A stretch of DNA of 49,220 bases from Alphaproteobacteria bacterium (GCA_009694025.1 SHVZ01000012.1:1-49220); one strand, 5' to 3'. Shown: positions 1-7,342, counted from the stretch's first letter. Notes: generated by a model from the sequence alone, not told the origin. Translations and numbers: made by a program.

Positions 1-139
1 TGCTGAAAAACTCGGATCGAGAGCGACAATGAGGACGGATCGAATCAGAACGAGCGCAGTTTTAAATCGATCGTGCGTCGCAGCCTTCGTTCTTGAACCA
101 ACATTGCTCACTGATAGGGTGCGAAACCCTTTTTCAGCA
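1..139. repeat. Inverted-repeat pair, insertion-element end or MITE
   Basis: The first ten bases (TGCTGAAAAA) are the exact reverse complement of bases 130-139 (TTTTTCAGCA). Termini of this kind are common on transposase-mobilised elements. The segment between them has no convincing reading frame. It could be a short non-autonomous element, or the edge of a larger insertion sequence whose left part lies outside the window. The right-hand copy supplies the stop codon of the neighbouring minus-strand gene, so the element probably interrupted that gene. The family cannot be named from this much sequence. Confidence 0.5.
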
Positions 140-1834
140 AACTGCTAGACCGACCGACGTACCAACTTCAGCTGTGGCATCGATCAGCGTCGCGCCCAGC
201 GTCGAAAGAGCCTGACCGGTTTCGCTAAACTCAACAGCGCCTTTGACGACTGCGCCTAAGGCAGAGATGCTCAAGATGCCCAACAATGAGAGCAAATTGG
301 AGTTCGCTCTGTCGGCTAACAAGCGGGCGCGCTCTGGCATCCGCCCGACGCCAACCTCCTGGTTGATCTCTTTCACAAAGCGACCTGTTTCGGGCTCAGC
401 GAGTTCATTGCTCGCAGCCAAGGCCGTCGCAATCTTGAGCGTGCGCTCCCGATAAGCGAAATCTTCTTCGCGGGACCGCTGATATGCGGATGCATCTTCC
501 AAAAATTGCCGCCCCTCCGACGTCGCAAGTACGAAGGGACCGTTGAGCATAAGAACATTGCGCACTGCCGCAATTTGAGTCGCATTCAGAGGCGGCTCTA
601 GACTGTCTGTGGCCGAGCTTTGGACATCGTGCAGATTCTGAAGCTGAATGCCACGCGCGGCTAAGACGACAAGACGAACGTCACTGAGCGGTCGGTTAAT
701 GGCATCAAAATAGTCGGTAGCCACCCTGACCAAGTCGAGGTGAGAGTTGCTGCCCCGCATGCCATCAACCAAGGCATGGGTGGCCCGGATGAGTTCGGGA
801 TGAAGCTGCTCTAGGCGCGCTCTATCTGCATGGTCGAGATCCAACGGATCCGGTCGGAGTTCTATTCGACCGGCTTTCGAGATACCAAATCGCGGCCCCT
901 CTGCCTGCGCCGGGACCTTTGGAGTAGCGAAATTGTCAGGCCCGCCTTCATAATCACGGTAAATACCGATAATCGGGGCCCCACTTTTTCCGGGCTCAAC
1001 ATTGTCCTTTCGCGCCAGCTTAGACACCAGGAACTTTTCCAGCGCCGCGCTGGCCTCTCGGATTCCGTCGATCGAGGATGTGATCACGGCCTTATGGACC
1101 AGATCGAACCCGGCCTCGACGATGTCGGCGCCGAGCTGCACCGCCCGCGCGACGAAGACGGTGTAGTCCCCAGCGGCTGACGCCGCCCGGTTCAGCCGGT
1201 CGAGGAGCCGCACCCGCGGCTCGGCAGCACCCAGTTCGATCCGCTCCTGGCGGGCCAGCACCTCGACGTCCCTGATGCCGCGCATGAGATTGTCGGCGGG
1301 AATCGACCCCGGGATCTTGTGCCGGTCCAGATCGTCGGCGAGGTCGGCGGAGGTCTTGGCATTCTTACCGGCCGAATCGGCCAGCTCGCGAAGATCCGGG
1401 GTCCCACTCGTCGCCACCAGCGCCTCCGGCACCGGCGAGGCCTCCGCCGTCTCCTTCGCGGCATCCGCGTACCACGCCCGCGCGGCGCCGACATCCGCGC
1501 TGAGGAGGGCCAGGGGCGTGTCGATGCGCCCGCGCAAGGGCATTTCCGGCAGGTCATCTGCGTCTTCGACGACCTCGACCCAGCGTTGCCGCAGCTGCTC
1601 CAGCTTGTCGGCGGCATAGGTCAGGGCGCCGAGGGCGCCCTCGACCGACATGCCCGGCGTCTGCTCCAGGGTCGCGGCCAGGGCGTCGATGTCACCCTTG
1701 GGGAATCCGTCTGGAAGCAAGTTCTCGTCGGCCAGCGCCTCCCGCAGCGCCTTGGCGCTGGCGACGACCATGGCGAGCCAGCGGGCCAGCTCGGCGGGAG
1801 GGGCGACCGGTATGTCGGCGCGCGTCGGGTACAT
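134..1834 (-). CDS. Hypothetical protein, 566 aa, probably truncated at its C-terminus
   Basis: I do not recognise the family. The protein starts at an ATG at 1834. It is largely predicted alpha-helical, with many Ala, Leu, Glu and Arg residues. There is one hydrophobic stretch near the C-terminus (roughly residues 513-533, rich in Leu, Ile, Gly and Ala) that could be a membrane segment. No signal peptide or known catalytic motif is visible. The stop codon (134-136) is part of the inverted repeat at 130-139, so the natural C-terminus may have been lost to an insertion. Base composition changes inside the gene: the part encoding the N-terminal third is GC-rich like the chromosome, and the rest is visibly more AT-rich. 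It is transcribed divergently from higBA, 169 bp away. Confidence 0.6.
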   Translation of the reverse strand: MYPTRADIPVAPPAELARWLAMVVASAKALREALADENLLPDGFPKGDIDALAATLEQTPGMSVEGALGALTYAADKLEQLRQRWVEVVEDADDLPEMPLRGRIDTPLALLSADVGAARAWYADAAKETAEASPVPEALVATSGTPDLRELADSAGKNAKTSADLADDLDRHKIPGSIPADNLMRGIRDVEVLARQERIELGAAEPRVRLLDRLNRAASAAGDYTVFVARAVQLGADIVEAGFDLVHKAVITSSIDGIREASAALEKFLVSKLARKDNVEPGKSGAPIIGIYRDYEGGPDNFATPKVPAQAEGPRFGISKAGRIELRPDPLDLDHADRARLEQLHPELIRATHALVDGMRGSNSHLDLVRVATDYFDAINRPLSDVRLVVLAARGIQLQNLHDVQSSATDSLEPPLNATQIAAVRNVLMLNGPFVLATSEGRQFLEDASAYQRSREEDFAYRERTLKIATALAASNELAEPETGRFVKEINQEVGVGRMPERARLLADRANSNLLSLLGILSISALGAVVKGAVEFSETGQALSTLGATLIDATAEVGTSVGLAVC

Positions 1835-2003
1835 GCGGCTGATCCAGGCCGGAGCAAGGCTTCAGGTATCGATAGTAGAGTGTTCCTTGGACCTTGCCCA
1901 TGAGCGCTGCGACGACCGCATGCAGGCGACCGACCCGCCGGGGATGCCTGACAGTCGACGAGGCCCGATTGCGTCTTACCGTCCCTCGTAGTACGTTTTT
2001 GCC

Positions 2004-2291
2004 GTGATCCGGTCGTGGCGAAATGCAGCGAGCCGTAAAGTCTGGGAAGGTGAGCGGCCGAACCGCTTTCGAGGACTCGACTTCGAAGCGACCATCGATC
2101 TGCTCCTCGCCCTGAACGTCGCAGAGACGCTTCAGGACCTTGGGGCCTTCAGCAGCGTCGGGCTTCACAAGCTCAAAGGAGATCGCCGGAGCCAGTGGGC
2201 CATGACCGTCAACGGCCGTTGGCGGATCTGCTTCGAGTTCCGCAAGGGGGACGCCTACGAGGTCGAGATCGCCGACTATCACTCAGGATGA
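2004..2291 (+). CDS. higB: HigB-family toxin (RelE-like mRNA interferase)
   Basis: This is a 95-residue protein of the HigB/RelE fold, which cleaves mRNA on the ribosome when not bound by its antitoxin. It shows the family landmarks: an N-terminal MIRSW stretch followed by GERPNRF, a central LGAFSSVGLHKLKGDR segment, and a C-terminal WRICFEF strand followed by Glu-rich sequence and a terminal DYH. The start is a GTG at 2004. The toxin gene comes first and the antitoxin follows four bases after the stop, the reversed order typical of hig loci. Type II loci of this kind are usually repressed by the antitoxin or the complex binding the promoter, here expected in 1835-2003. Confidence 0.9.
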   Translation: MIRSWRNAASRKVWEGERPNRFRGLDFEATIDLLLALNVAETLQDLGAFSSVGLHKLKGDRRSQWAMTVNGRWRICFEFRKGDAYEVEIADYHSG

Positions 2292-2295
2292 AACC

Positions 2296-2583
2296 ATGAC
2301 TCCCGTCGCGCATCCCGGACGTCTTCTGAAACGCGAACTCTCGACACGCGGTCTGAGCGCCAACAAGCTGGCGATCGCGCTCGGCGTTCCGTCCGGCCGC
2401 ATCACCGATATCCTCAATGCGCGCCGCTCGATCACAGCGGATACGGCCGTCCGCCTCGGTCGTTTCTTCGGCAACCGGCCGCAGTTCTGGCTCGATCTGC
2501 AGAGCCAGCACGATATCGCCATCGTCGAGCGCGAGCACGGCCGGGAGATCGCCAAGCACGTTCATCCGGCCAGTGCTGCTTAA
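2296..2583 (+). CDS. higA: HigA-family antitoxin (XRE helix-turn-helix)
   Basis: This 95-residue DNA-binding antitoxin is the partner of the preceding toxin. The first residues, HPGRLLKREL, and the HTH region (about residues 15-65: LSANKLAIALGVPSGRITDILNARRSIT in two overlapping parts) are typical of the HigA/VapI group. The FFGNRPQFWLDLQ motif follows. It should neutralise HigB and autorepress the operon. The gene sits four bases after higB. Its stop codon at 2581-2583 is followed almost at once by the remnant of dnaJ, so this toxin-antitoxin module lies at the junction of an insertion. Confidence 0.93.
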   Translation: MTPVAHPGRLLKRELSTRGLSANKLAIALGVPSGRITDILNARRSITADTAVRLGRFFGNRPQFWLDLQSQHDIAIVEREHGREIAKHVHPASAA

Positions 2584-2598
2584 GGCACGTTCCGTTCA

Positions 2599-2810
2599 GG
2601 TATGAGCCATTTGCGCAGCACGCCCTCTCCTGCGCGCAGCGCGGCGACATGTATGTCGAGGTCATGGTCGAGACGCCGATGAGCCTGACCAAGAAGCAGA
2701 AGGAGCTCCTGGGCGAGTTCGAGGCCGCGGGCCCGGCCGAGAAGACCAGCCCGGAATCCGCCGGCTTCTTCGCCAAGGTCAAGGATCTGTGGACCGACCT
2801 CAAGAGCTGA
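2599..2810 (+). pseudogene. dnaJ: 3' remnant of dnaJ (Hsp40 co-chaperone)
   Basis: From about 2640 to the TGA at 2808-2810 the sequence reads as the C-terminal end of DnaJ: an RGDMYVEVMVETP strand, a TKKQKELLGEFE helix and the ending FFAKVKDLWTDLKS. Just upstream, in another frame, GMSHLRST (from 2599) resembles the DnaJ stretch that normally precedes RGDM, so there is also a frame disruption of about 18 bases. The J domain, the G/F region, the zinc-finger cysteines and most of the substrate-binding domain are absent. dapB lies downstream, as in the usual dnaK-dnaJ-dapB order of Rhodospirillales. A functional dnaJ must be elsewhere. Confidence 0.75.
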
Positions 2811-3465
2811 GGGCCGACAGCGCCTTGATCTGACGGCCGTCGGCGGAAAAATTCTCGGGCGCCAGCCAGGCGGCGAAGCGGGCAGCGATCGCCGGCCATT
2901 CGCGGTCGAGGATGGCGTGGACGGCGGTGTCGTAGTTGGCGCCCTTGATCCAGCGATGCTGGCGGAGGGTTCCCTCCAAGACGAAGCCGAAGCGGGCCGC
3001 CGCCCGCATCGAGGCGTCGTTCGCGGGATTGCAGCGCTACTCGACGCGGCGGTAGCCGAGCGTCTCGAACAGATGGCGGAGCGCCAGGAACACCGCCTCG
3101 GTGGCGCCGGTCCGGCGCTGCAGGCCGATGCCGAAGACGAGCCCGATTTCCGCCGTCCCCATCGCCGGCGCGATGCTGAGGATGAAGAGGAGGCCGGCGG
3201 CCTCACGCGTGCCCGCCGTCTTGTCGACGATCGCGAACATCGCCTGGTCCGGCTTCACCGCGCGGTCGCCGAGCCACGCAGCGAAGGCGGCTTCATCGAC
3301 GAACGGATCGACCGGCGTGCCCGCCCACAGAGAGGGATCGTCCCCGATCGCCCGCCACAACGCCGCGCCGTGGCGCCCGCGATCGACGCGCTCGAGATCG
3401 ACCGAGCGGCCGGGAAGCCCGCCGACATCGACGGGCGGACGCGGGAGCGAGGGGACCAGGGTCAT
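2800..3465 (-). pseudogene. GNAT acetyltransferase (RimJ/RimL type) with in-frame amber stop
   Basis: This would be a 221-residue GNAT-fold N-acetyltransferase. The first 142 residues (3040-3465) carry the N-terminal strands and acetyl-CoA region and end at GYRRVE. A TAG codon at 3037-3039 then interrupts the frame. Translation continues in the same frame with RCNPANDASMRAAARFGFV and a normal C-terminal domain to 2800. The intact relative at 31208-31897 reads YRRLEWKCNSRN at this point, so the amber replaces a conserved tryptophan (TGG to TAG). Either the gene is inactivated by one substitution or the base is wrong. Its 3' end overlaps the convergent dnaJ remnant by 11 bp. Confidence 0.8.
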
Positions 3466-3486
3466 CCGGCCTTGGAATGAAACAGG

Positions 3487-3774
3487 CTAAAGCTTGGGCA
3501 GGGTGGGCGGCATCGGGGAGAAGATCGGAGGGGATGCGAGGGTGCCGAACGGCCTGCCGCCCTTCTTGAGTTCGAGGAAGCCCGTCCACGCGGCGACGAA
3601 CTTGTCCGCATCGGCGTCCGAATGGAACCGGACGAGGCATCCCACGACCTTGCCATTGACCTTGAGCGGCCCGCGCAAGCTGGCGCGGCCTTCGAGGCCC
3701 ATGATCTCCAGCGCCCGCAGCACCAGCCCCGGACTGGGGTCGGCGGCGCCGAACTCGATCTCGCGAACGATCAT
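3487..3774 (-). CDS. Hypothetical protein, 95 aa
   Basis: This short protein begins MIVREIEFGAADPSPGLVLRALEIM and has a plausible compact alpha/beta composition. It has a VNGKVVGCLVRFHSDADADKFVAAW segment in the middle and a proline-rich C-terminal tail. I do not recognise a family. The gene lies 21 bp upstream of the broken acetyltransferase on the same strand and may be co-transcribed with it. Codon use matches the chromosome, which argues that it is real. Confidence 0.5.
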   Translation of the reverse strand: MIVREIEFGAADPSPGLVLRALEIMGLEGRASLRGPLKVNGKVVGCLVRFHSDADADKFVAAWTGFLELKKGGRPFGTLASPPIFSPMPPTLPKL

Positions 3775-3805
3775 GCCGCGATGTTAGCCGACGGCACGCC
3801 GCTCC

Positions 3806-4408
3806 TCAAACGACGGAGGTCGCGACCGGCGACAGCGGCGCGGCGACATCGGTCGGCAGGATCTCGACCTCGATTTCGGCGAGGCGGCGGTAGACCCGAA
3901 CCCGGCGTCGATACGGCCACCAGTCGTAGAGGTAGATTTCGAGCGGGCGCCAAAGCGCGACCCAGCCGGCGATCAAGAGGCCCTCGCCGACGATGCCGGC
4001 CGCCGTGCCGGCGTCGGCCGAAAGCACGAGCTGGCGGAGCAGGAGACAGAGGCCGAGGAAGCCGAGGCCGATCAGCAGGCTGTCGCGCCCGCGGCGGAGC
4101 TCGAGGCGGAGGTCGCGGGCGGTGATCTGGGCCTGGAAGGCGAAATAGTTGCGGATGGCGACGCCGAGGCCGCGCGCCTCCGCGGTATCGGCCTCCGCTG
4201 CCGGAAGGTGCAGGACCAGCCGCGCCGACATGGGCCCGAGCTCGCGGAGCGCGCCGACGATGTAGTCCTCCGCATCCCGGTCGAGATCCTTCCGGTGGAA
4301 GGGCGAGGGATCGAAGACGTTGAAGAGCTGCCGGAGCGTCTCCAGGCGGAGCTCGATCAAGGCGACCCCGTCCTGGATGCGGTAGGGGAGCGGGGCGAGA
4401 TCAGCCAT
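3806..4408 (-). CDS. Hypothetical membrane protein, 200 aa
   Basis: The family is not recognised. The N-terminal half (residues 1-105) is soluble-looking, with a VALIELRLETLRQLFNVFDPSPF stretch and an acidic DRDAEDYIV motif. Two hydrophobic segments follow, at about residues 110-128 (LLIGLGFLGLCLLL) and 137-155 (AAGIVGEGLLIAGWVALW). A basic YDWWPYRRRVRVYRRL segment comes next, with a short C-terminal tail. A cytoplasmic domain anchored by a two-helix hairpin is the simplest topology. The gene is in the same direction as the padR gene upstream, about 100 bp apart, so a functional link to that regulator is possible but unproven. Confidence 0.6.
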   Translation of the reverse strand: MADLAPLPYRIQDGVALIELRLETLRQLFNVFDPSPFHRKDLDRDAEDYIVGALRELGPMSARLVLHLPAAEADTAEARGLGVAIRNYFAFQAQITARDLRLELRRGRDSLLIGLGFLGLCLLLRQLVLSADAGTAAGIVGEGLLIAGWVALWRPLEIYLYDWWPYRRRVRVYRRLAEIEVEILPTDVAAPLSPVATSVV

Positions 4409-4490
4409 CGGGGCCCTCGCGGCCGGCGCCCGAGAGCCGCGAAAGCAGCGGGGCGTCCTCCGGAACCGCCTCGCGCTGGCAAAATCCCGG

Positions 4491-4507
4491 GTATGACCCG
4501 GTCATAC
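4491..4507. promoter_or_regulatory. Inverted repeat GTATGAC-CCG-GTCATAC, candidate operator
   Basis: A perfect 7-bp inverted repeat with a 3-nt spacer lies between the padR stop codon and the gene for the 200-residue membrane protein. The same GTATGACC octamer recurs at 4544-4551 (minus strand) and, as GTATGACCCG, at 5261-5270 upstream of dapB. Clustering of this octamer around padR suggests a protein-binding site, perhaps for PadR or another regulator. The repeat could instead be a short transcript-end hairpin, but no T-tract follows it. Confidence 0.4.
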
Positions 4508-4508
4508 T

Positions 4509-5093
4509 CTACGTCCCGGTGGTCGCGGCACCGACCGGGGGCTGGTCATACTCGGCGACGCCGAGGACCTGTCTTTCCCTCACCATGGCCTGCACGATGG
4601 CGCGACCTTCCCCTTCCAGGAACTCGATCTGGCCTCGCGCCTGGGCCAACATGTAGCGGAGGGCGAAGCACTGCCCCTCGGCCAGGTGTACCCGGGAGTA
4701 GCTTTGTAGAACCGATTGAATACCACGGGCTTCCGCCACCTTCTCGTCGGTAAGCCGACGGAGTTCCGAGACCGGCAGGAGATGGGCGAAGAACATCGCG
4801 ACCAGAAACTCCGAACGCAGCGTGTCGCGCCCCCGGGACTTGGACAATGTGGTCGAAAGCCGCGAACGGCCGCTCTCCGTGATGCGGTAGCGCTTGCGAT
4901 CCGGGAAACGGGCGTCACCGGCGGCGAGCACGGTCGCCTCTTTGTCTTCGACCAGCCGCGATAGCGCCGGGTAGATGGACCCGAAGCTGGCGTTATAGAA
5001 CGAACCGAAAACATCCTCGAGCGTCTGCTTGATCTCATAGCCCGATGCGTCTTCGAGGCTGAGGACACCGAGGCAGAGCGTGCGAACGTCCAT
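4509..5093 (-). CDS. PadR-family transcriptional regulator
   Basis: This protein of about 194 residues has an N-terminal winged helix (about residues 1-85: TLCLGVLSLEDASGYEIKQTLE, FYNASFGSIYPALSRLVED, then the wing DRKRYRITESGR). A C-terminal dimerisation helix region (about 90-180) follows. The IYPAL recognition-helix motif is diagnostic of PadR. An upstream in-frame start at 5162 exists, but the ATG at 5093 begins with the canonical MDVRTLCLG. The longer version would also put the operator-like palindrome at 5108-5124 inside the coding region, so I prefer the shorter start. PadR repressors usually autoregulate and control a neighbouring transporter or detoxification gene; the ligand cannot be inferred. 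Confidence 0.88.
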   Translation of the reverse strand: MDVRTLCLGVLSLEDASGYEIKQTLEDVFGSFYNASFGSIYPALSRLVEDKEATVLAAGDARFPDRKRYRITESGRSRLSTTLSKSRGRDTLRSEFLVAMFFAHLLPVSELRRLTDEKVAEARGIQSVLQSYSRVHLAEGQCFALRYMLAQARGQIEFLEGEGRAIVQAMVRERQVLGVAEYDQPPVGAATTGT

Positions 5094-5107
5094 AGGACCG
5101 GTCATCC

Positions 5108-5124
5108 ATATCGCGATTCGATAT
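5108..5124. promoter_or_regulatory. Candidate PadR operator, ATATCG-N5-CGATAT
   Basis: A perfect 6-bp inverted repeat separated by five bases starts 15 bp upstream of the chosen padR start codon, where an autorepressor would bind. AT-rich dyads of this size are typical of winged-helix PadR dimers. The assignment rests on position and symmetry only. Confidence 0.5.
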
Positions 5125-5237
5125 ATCATGACAGAGACGCGTTCCCCTGTCAATAAAATCATCTACTTACAGGGTTTATCTGAGGTTAAAAAAGAGTGAA
5201 ACCCGGTAAAGAAGTGCCGCAAAATCAAGGCTGCCGC

Positions 5238-5246
5238 TTATCCACA
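5238..5246 (+). promoter_or_regulatory. Perfect DnaA box TTATCCACA
   Basis: The nine bases match the strong consensus DnaA box exactly. They lie in the intergenic region between the divergent padR and dapB genes, next to an AT-rich stretch (about 5145-5230). A single box could mark DnaA-dependent control of dapB, or be chance; I see no second close match nearby. Confidence 0.4.
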
Positions 5247-5374
5247 GAACCGCCCGCGCGGTATGACCCGCGGTAACCACGGGACCTCTCTCGTCACCCG
5301 GAAAGAGCTCTGCCATACTCGCGCGCGACGGCCGGGGACGGGCCCGGAAGATCGGCGAGGGGGTCGGAACGCAC

Positions 5375-6187
5375 ATGAGCGAGGTCAGCATCGGCATCGT
5401 CGGAGCCGCGGGACGGATGGGGCAGATGCTGGTGAAGCAGATCGGCGACACCCCGGGCGCCCGCCTGGTCGCCGCCGCCGAGGCGCCGAACGGCGCGGCC
5501 GTCGGCAAGGACGCGGGCGAGGTGGCGGGGGTCGGCCGGCTCGGGGTTCTCATCTCTGGTTCAGCCGAAACGGTCTTCGAGCGATCTCAGGTGGTGATCG
5601 ATTTTACCGCGCCCAGGGCCAGCGTCGCCCATGCGGAGCTCGCCGCCACCCGCGGCACCGCGATGGTCCTCGGCACCACCGGGCTTTCCGCCGACGAGGG
5701 GGCCCGTATCCGCGCCGCCGCCGCCAAGGCGCCGATCGTGTGGGCGGACAATATGAGCGTCGGGGTCACCTTGCTCGCCGAGCTGGTCCGGCAGGTCGCC
5801 GGCACCCTCGATCCCGCCTACGACATCGAGATCGTCGAGATGCACCACAAGCACAAGGTCGATGCGCCCTCGGGCACCGCGCTCCTCCTCGGCCGTGCGG
5901 CGGCGGCGGGGCGCAAGGTCGACCTCGCCAAGGTTTCCCAGCGCGGCCGCGACGGCATTACCGGCGCCCGCAAGGCCGGCGACATCGGCTTCGCCAGCCT
6001 GCGCGGCGGCGACGTCGTCGGCGACCACACGGTCGTCTTCGCCGGACCCGGCGAACGGATCGAGCTCGGCCACCGGGCCCAGAGCCGCCAGCTCTTCGCC
6101 CAGGGGGCGGTTCGCGCCGCGCTCTGGGTCGCCGGCCGCGGTCCCGGTCTGTACTCGATGAAGGACGTTCTCGGGCTCACTACCTAG
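5375..6187 (+). CDS. dapB: 4-hydroxy-tetrahydrodipicolinate reductase
   Basis: DapB performs the NAD(P)H-dependent reduction in the diaminopimelate/lysine pathway that supplies meso-DAP for peptidoglycan and lysine for protein. The 270-residue length is normal. The N-terminal Rossmann motif GIVGAAGRMG is at residues 7-16. The substrate-binding and catalytic signature EMHHKHKVDAPSGTA is at residues 155-169, with His157/His158 and Lys161. The C-terminal RGGDVVGDHTVVFAG segment is also typical. The ATG at 5375 follows a purine-rich GAGGGGG stretch. The gene is downstream of the dnaJ remnant, its usual neighbour in this group, and is followed six bases later by an acetyltransferase gene, probably in the same transcript. 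Confidence 0.97.
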   Translation: MSEVSIGIVGAAGRMGQMLVKQIGDTPGARLVAAAEAPNGAAVGKDAGEVAGVGRLGVLISGSAETVFERSQVVIDFTAPRASVAHAELAATRGTAMVLGTTGLSADEGARIRAAAAKAPIVWADNMSVGVTLLAELVRQVAGTLDPAYDIEIVEMHHKHKVDAPSGTALLLGRAAAAGRKVDLAKVSQRGRDGITGARKAGDIGFASLRGGDVVGDHTVVFAGPGERIELGHRAQSRQLFAQGAVRAALWVAGRGPGLYSMKDVLGLTT

Positions 6188-6193
6188 AGAACC

Positions 6194-6745
6194 ATGTCCC
6201 TCTTTCCCGCTCCGATCGCCGCCTCGTCCGGGCTCCGCGACGGCTCCCGGCTCCGCCTCCACGCCATCGGCCCGGAAGACCGGGCCTGCATCGCCGCGGG
6301 CTTCCGGCGCCTCTCGGCCGCCTCGCGCTACAGCCGCTTCCTCAGGCCGATGCCGCGTCTGGACGCGGCCACCCTCGATTATCTGACGGCGATCGACGGC
6401 GCCCGCCACCTCGCGCTCGGCGCCAGCGCCGGCACCGGCGAGCGGGTCGGGATCGCGCGCTGCATCCGCCTGGCCGAAGATCCGGATACCACCGAGATCG
6501 CGGTGACGGTCATGGACGACTGGCAGCGCCGCGGCGTCGCCCGCGTGCTGGCGACCGAGCTTGCGCGCTGGGCCGATGCGGTCGCGATCAAGACGTTCCG
6601 GGCGCTGTTCAGCTACGAGAACCGGCCGGTCGCGCGCCTTCTGGCGGGTGCCGGCGTCGCCTTCGCCAACGACGGCGCCGGCCTCCTTCGCGCCGACATC
6701 GACCTGGGCCTGATCCTCAGAGGCGCGGGCCCCGCCAGCGCCTGA
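6194..6745 (+). CDS. GNAT-family N-acetyltransferase
   Basis: This 183-residue protein has the GNAT fold. The acetyl-CoA binding motif A is visible at about residues 108-125 (TVMDDWQRRGVARVLATELA, with the Q-R-R-G-V-A pyrophosphate loop). The strand FRALFSYENRPVARLLAGAGVAF, typical of the C-terminal half, follows. The substrate is unknown; related domains are also found fused to acyl-CoA synthetases as protein lysine acetyltransferases. It begins six bases after dapB, and its 3' end overlaps the convergent DUF2244 gene by 29 bp. Confidence 0.85.
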   Translation: MSLFPAPIAASSGLRDGSRLRLHAIGPEDRACIAAGFRRLSAASRYSRFLRPMPRLDAATLDYLTAIDGARHLALGASAGTGERVGIARCIRLAEDPDTTEIAVTVMDDWQRRGVARVLATELARWADAVAIKTFRALFSYENRPVARLLAGAGVAFANDGAGLLRADIDLGLILRGAGPASA

Positions 6746-7199
6746 GCGCGTCGCGGAGCGCGTCGGCGACCTCGAGCCGCTCGGCCGGTGGCAGGAACGT
6801 CCCGATGGCGAGGCTCCGGCCATGGGTCGAGAGGAGAAGCCGGCTTTCCGGTTTCGGCGGGTCGTCGAGGACGACCCGGAGCCAGTTCGGCTGGAAGCTC
6901 CAGTGCTCGGCCTTGCCGTCGACGGCGTGGCGGTCGACCGTCAGCTCGGTCTCCGACAGACGCACCCGCTCGGCCTCCCGCGCCGCCCGGTTGTTGAGGC
7001 GGAAGGCGAGCCAGAGCAGAGCCACATCCAGGCCGAGGAATCCCGAGACCGGCCAGGCGCCGAGGCTCAGGAACACCAGGCCGAGGATGAAGCCGGGGAC
7101 GGCGGCCAGCGCCAGCACGCACGCCACGCCCCGAGGGTTCAGGCTGCGGTGCGGCCTGAGCCAGGCATCGAAATAGACGGTGGGCGCCGAGGCGGACAT
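6717..7199 (-). CDS. DUF2244 membrane protein
   Basis: This 160-residue protein matches the DUF2244 pattern. A short N-terminal part (VYFDAWLRPHRSLNPRG) is followed by two close hydrophobic segments at about residues 27-45 and 52-67, and then by a beta-rich cytoplasmic domain with SETELTVDRH, WSFQPNWLRVVLDD and FLPPAERLEVADALRDAL. The function is unknown. The family is widespread in alphaproteobacteria and often lies near dapB or nth, consistent with this position. Confidence 0.88.
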   Translation of the reverse strand: MSASAPTVYFDAWLRPHRSLNPRGVACVLALAAVPGFILGLVFLSLGAWPVSGFLGLDVALLWLAFRLNNRAAREAERVRLSETELTVDRHAVDGKAEHWSFQPNWLRVVLDDPPKPESRLLLSTHGRSLAIGTFLPPAERLEVADALRDALRRWRGPRL

Positions 7200-7342
7200 G
7201 TCGTCGCATGAGAGACTAAGAGCGCCGTCGGGCGGAGGGAAGCCCTGCGCGCCCTCCCGACCGCGGGTTGACCGAGGTCGAAGCCACCGCGTAGAAGGTC
7301 TCGGCGTAGCGGCGATGGAGGCGGAGGCCTTGCGCGAACGCC

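Noticed and set aside
1319-1903. Plus-strand open frame of 194 codons over the 566-residue gene
   Set aside because: Arg/Gly-rich antisense frame without family similarity, typical of high-GC DNA opposite a real gene.
5263-7176. Plus-strand open frame of 637 codons over dapB and its neighbours
   Set aside because: Shifted-frame shadow of dapB, rich in Arg, Gly and His repeats; dapB itself is clear in another frame.
7200-7342. Coding-like minus-strand stretch between the GYD and DUF2244 genes (LHRRYAETFYAVAST reading)
   Set aside because: Too short, no start codon with a ribosome-binding site, and no family similarity I can name; could be a gene remnant but is not supportable.
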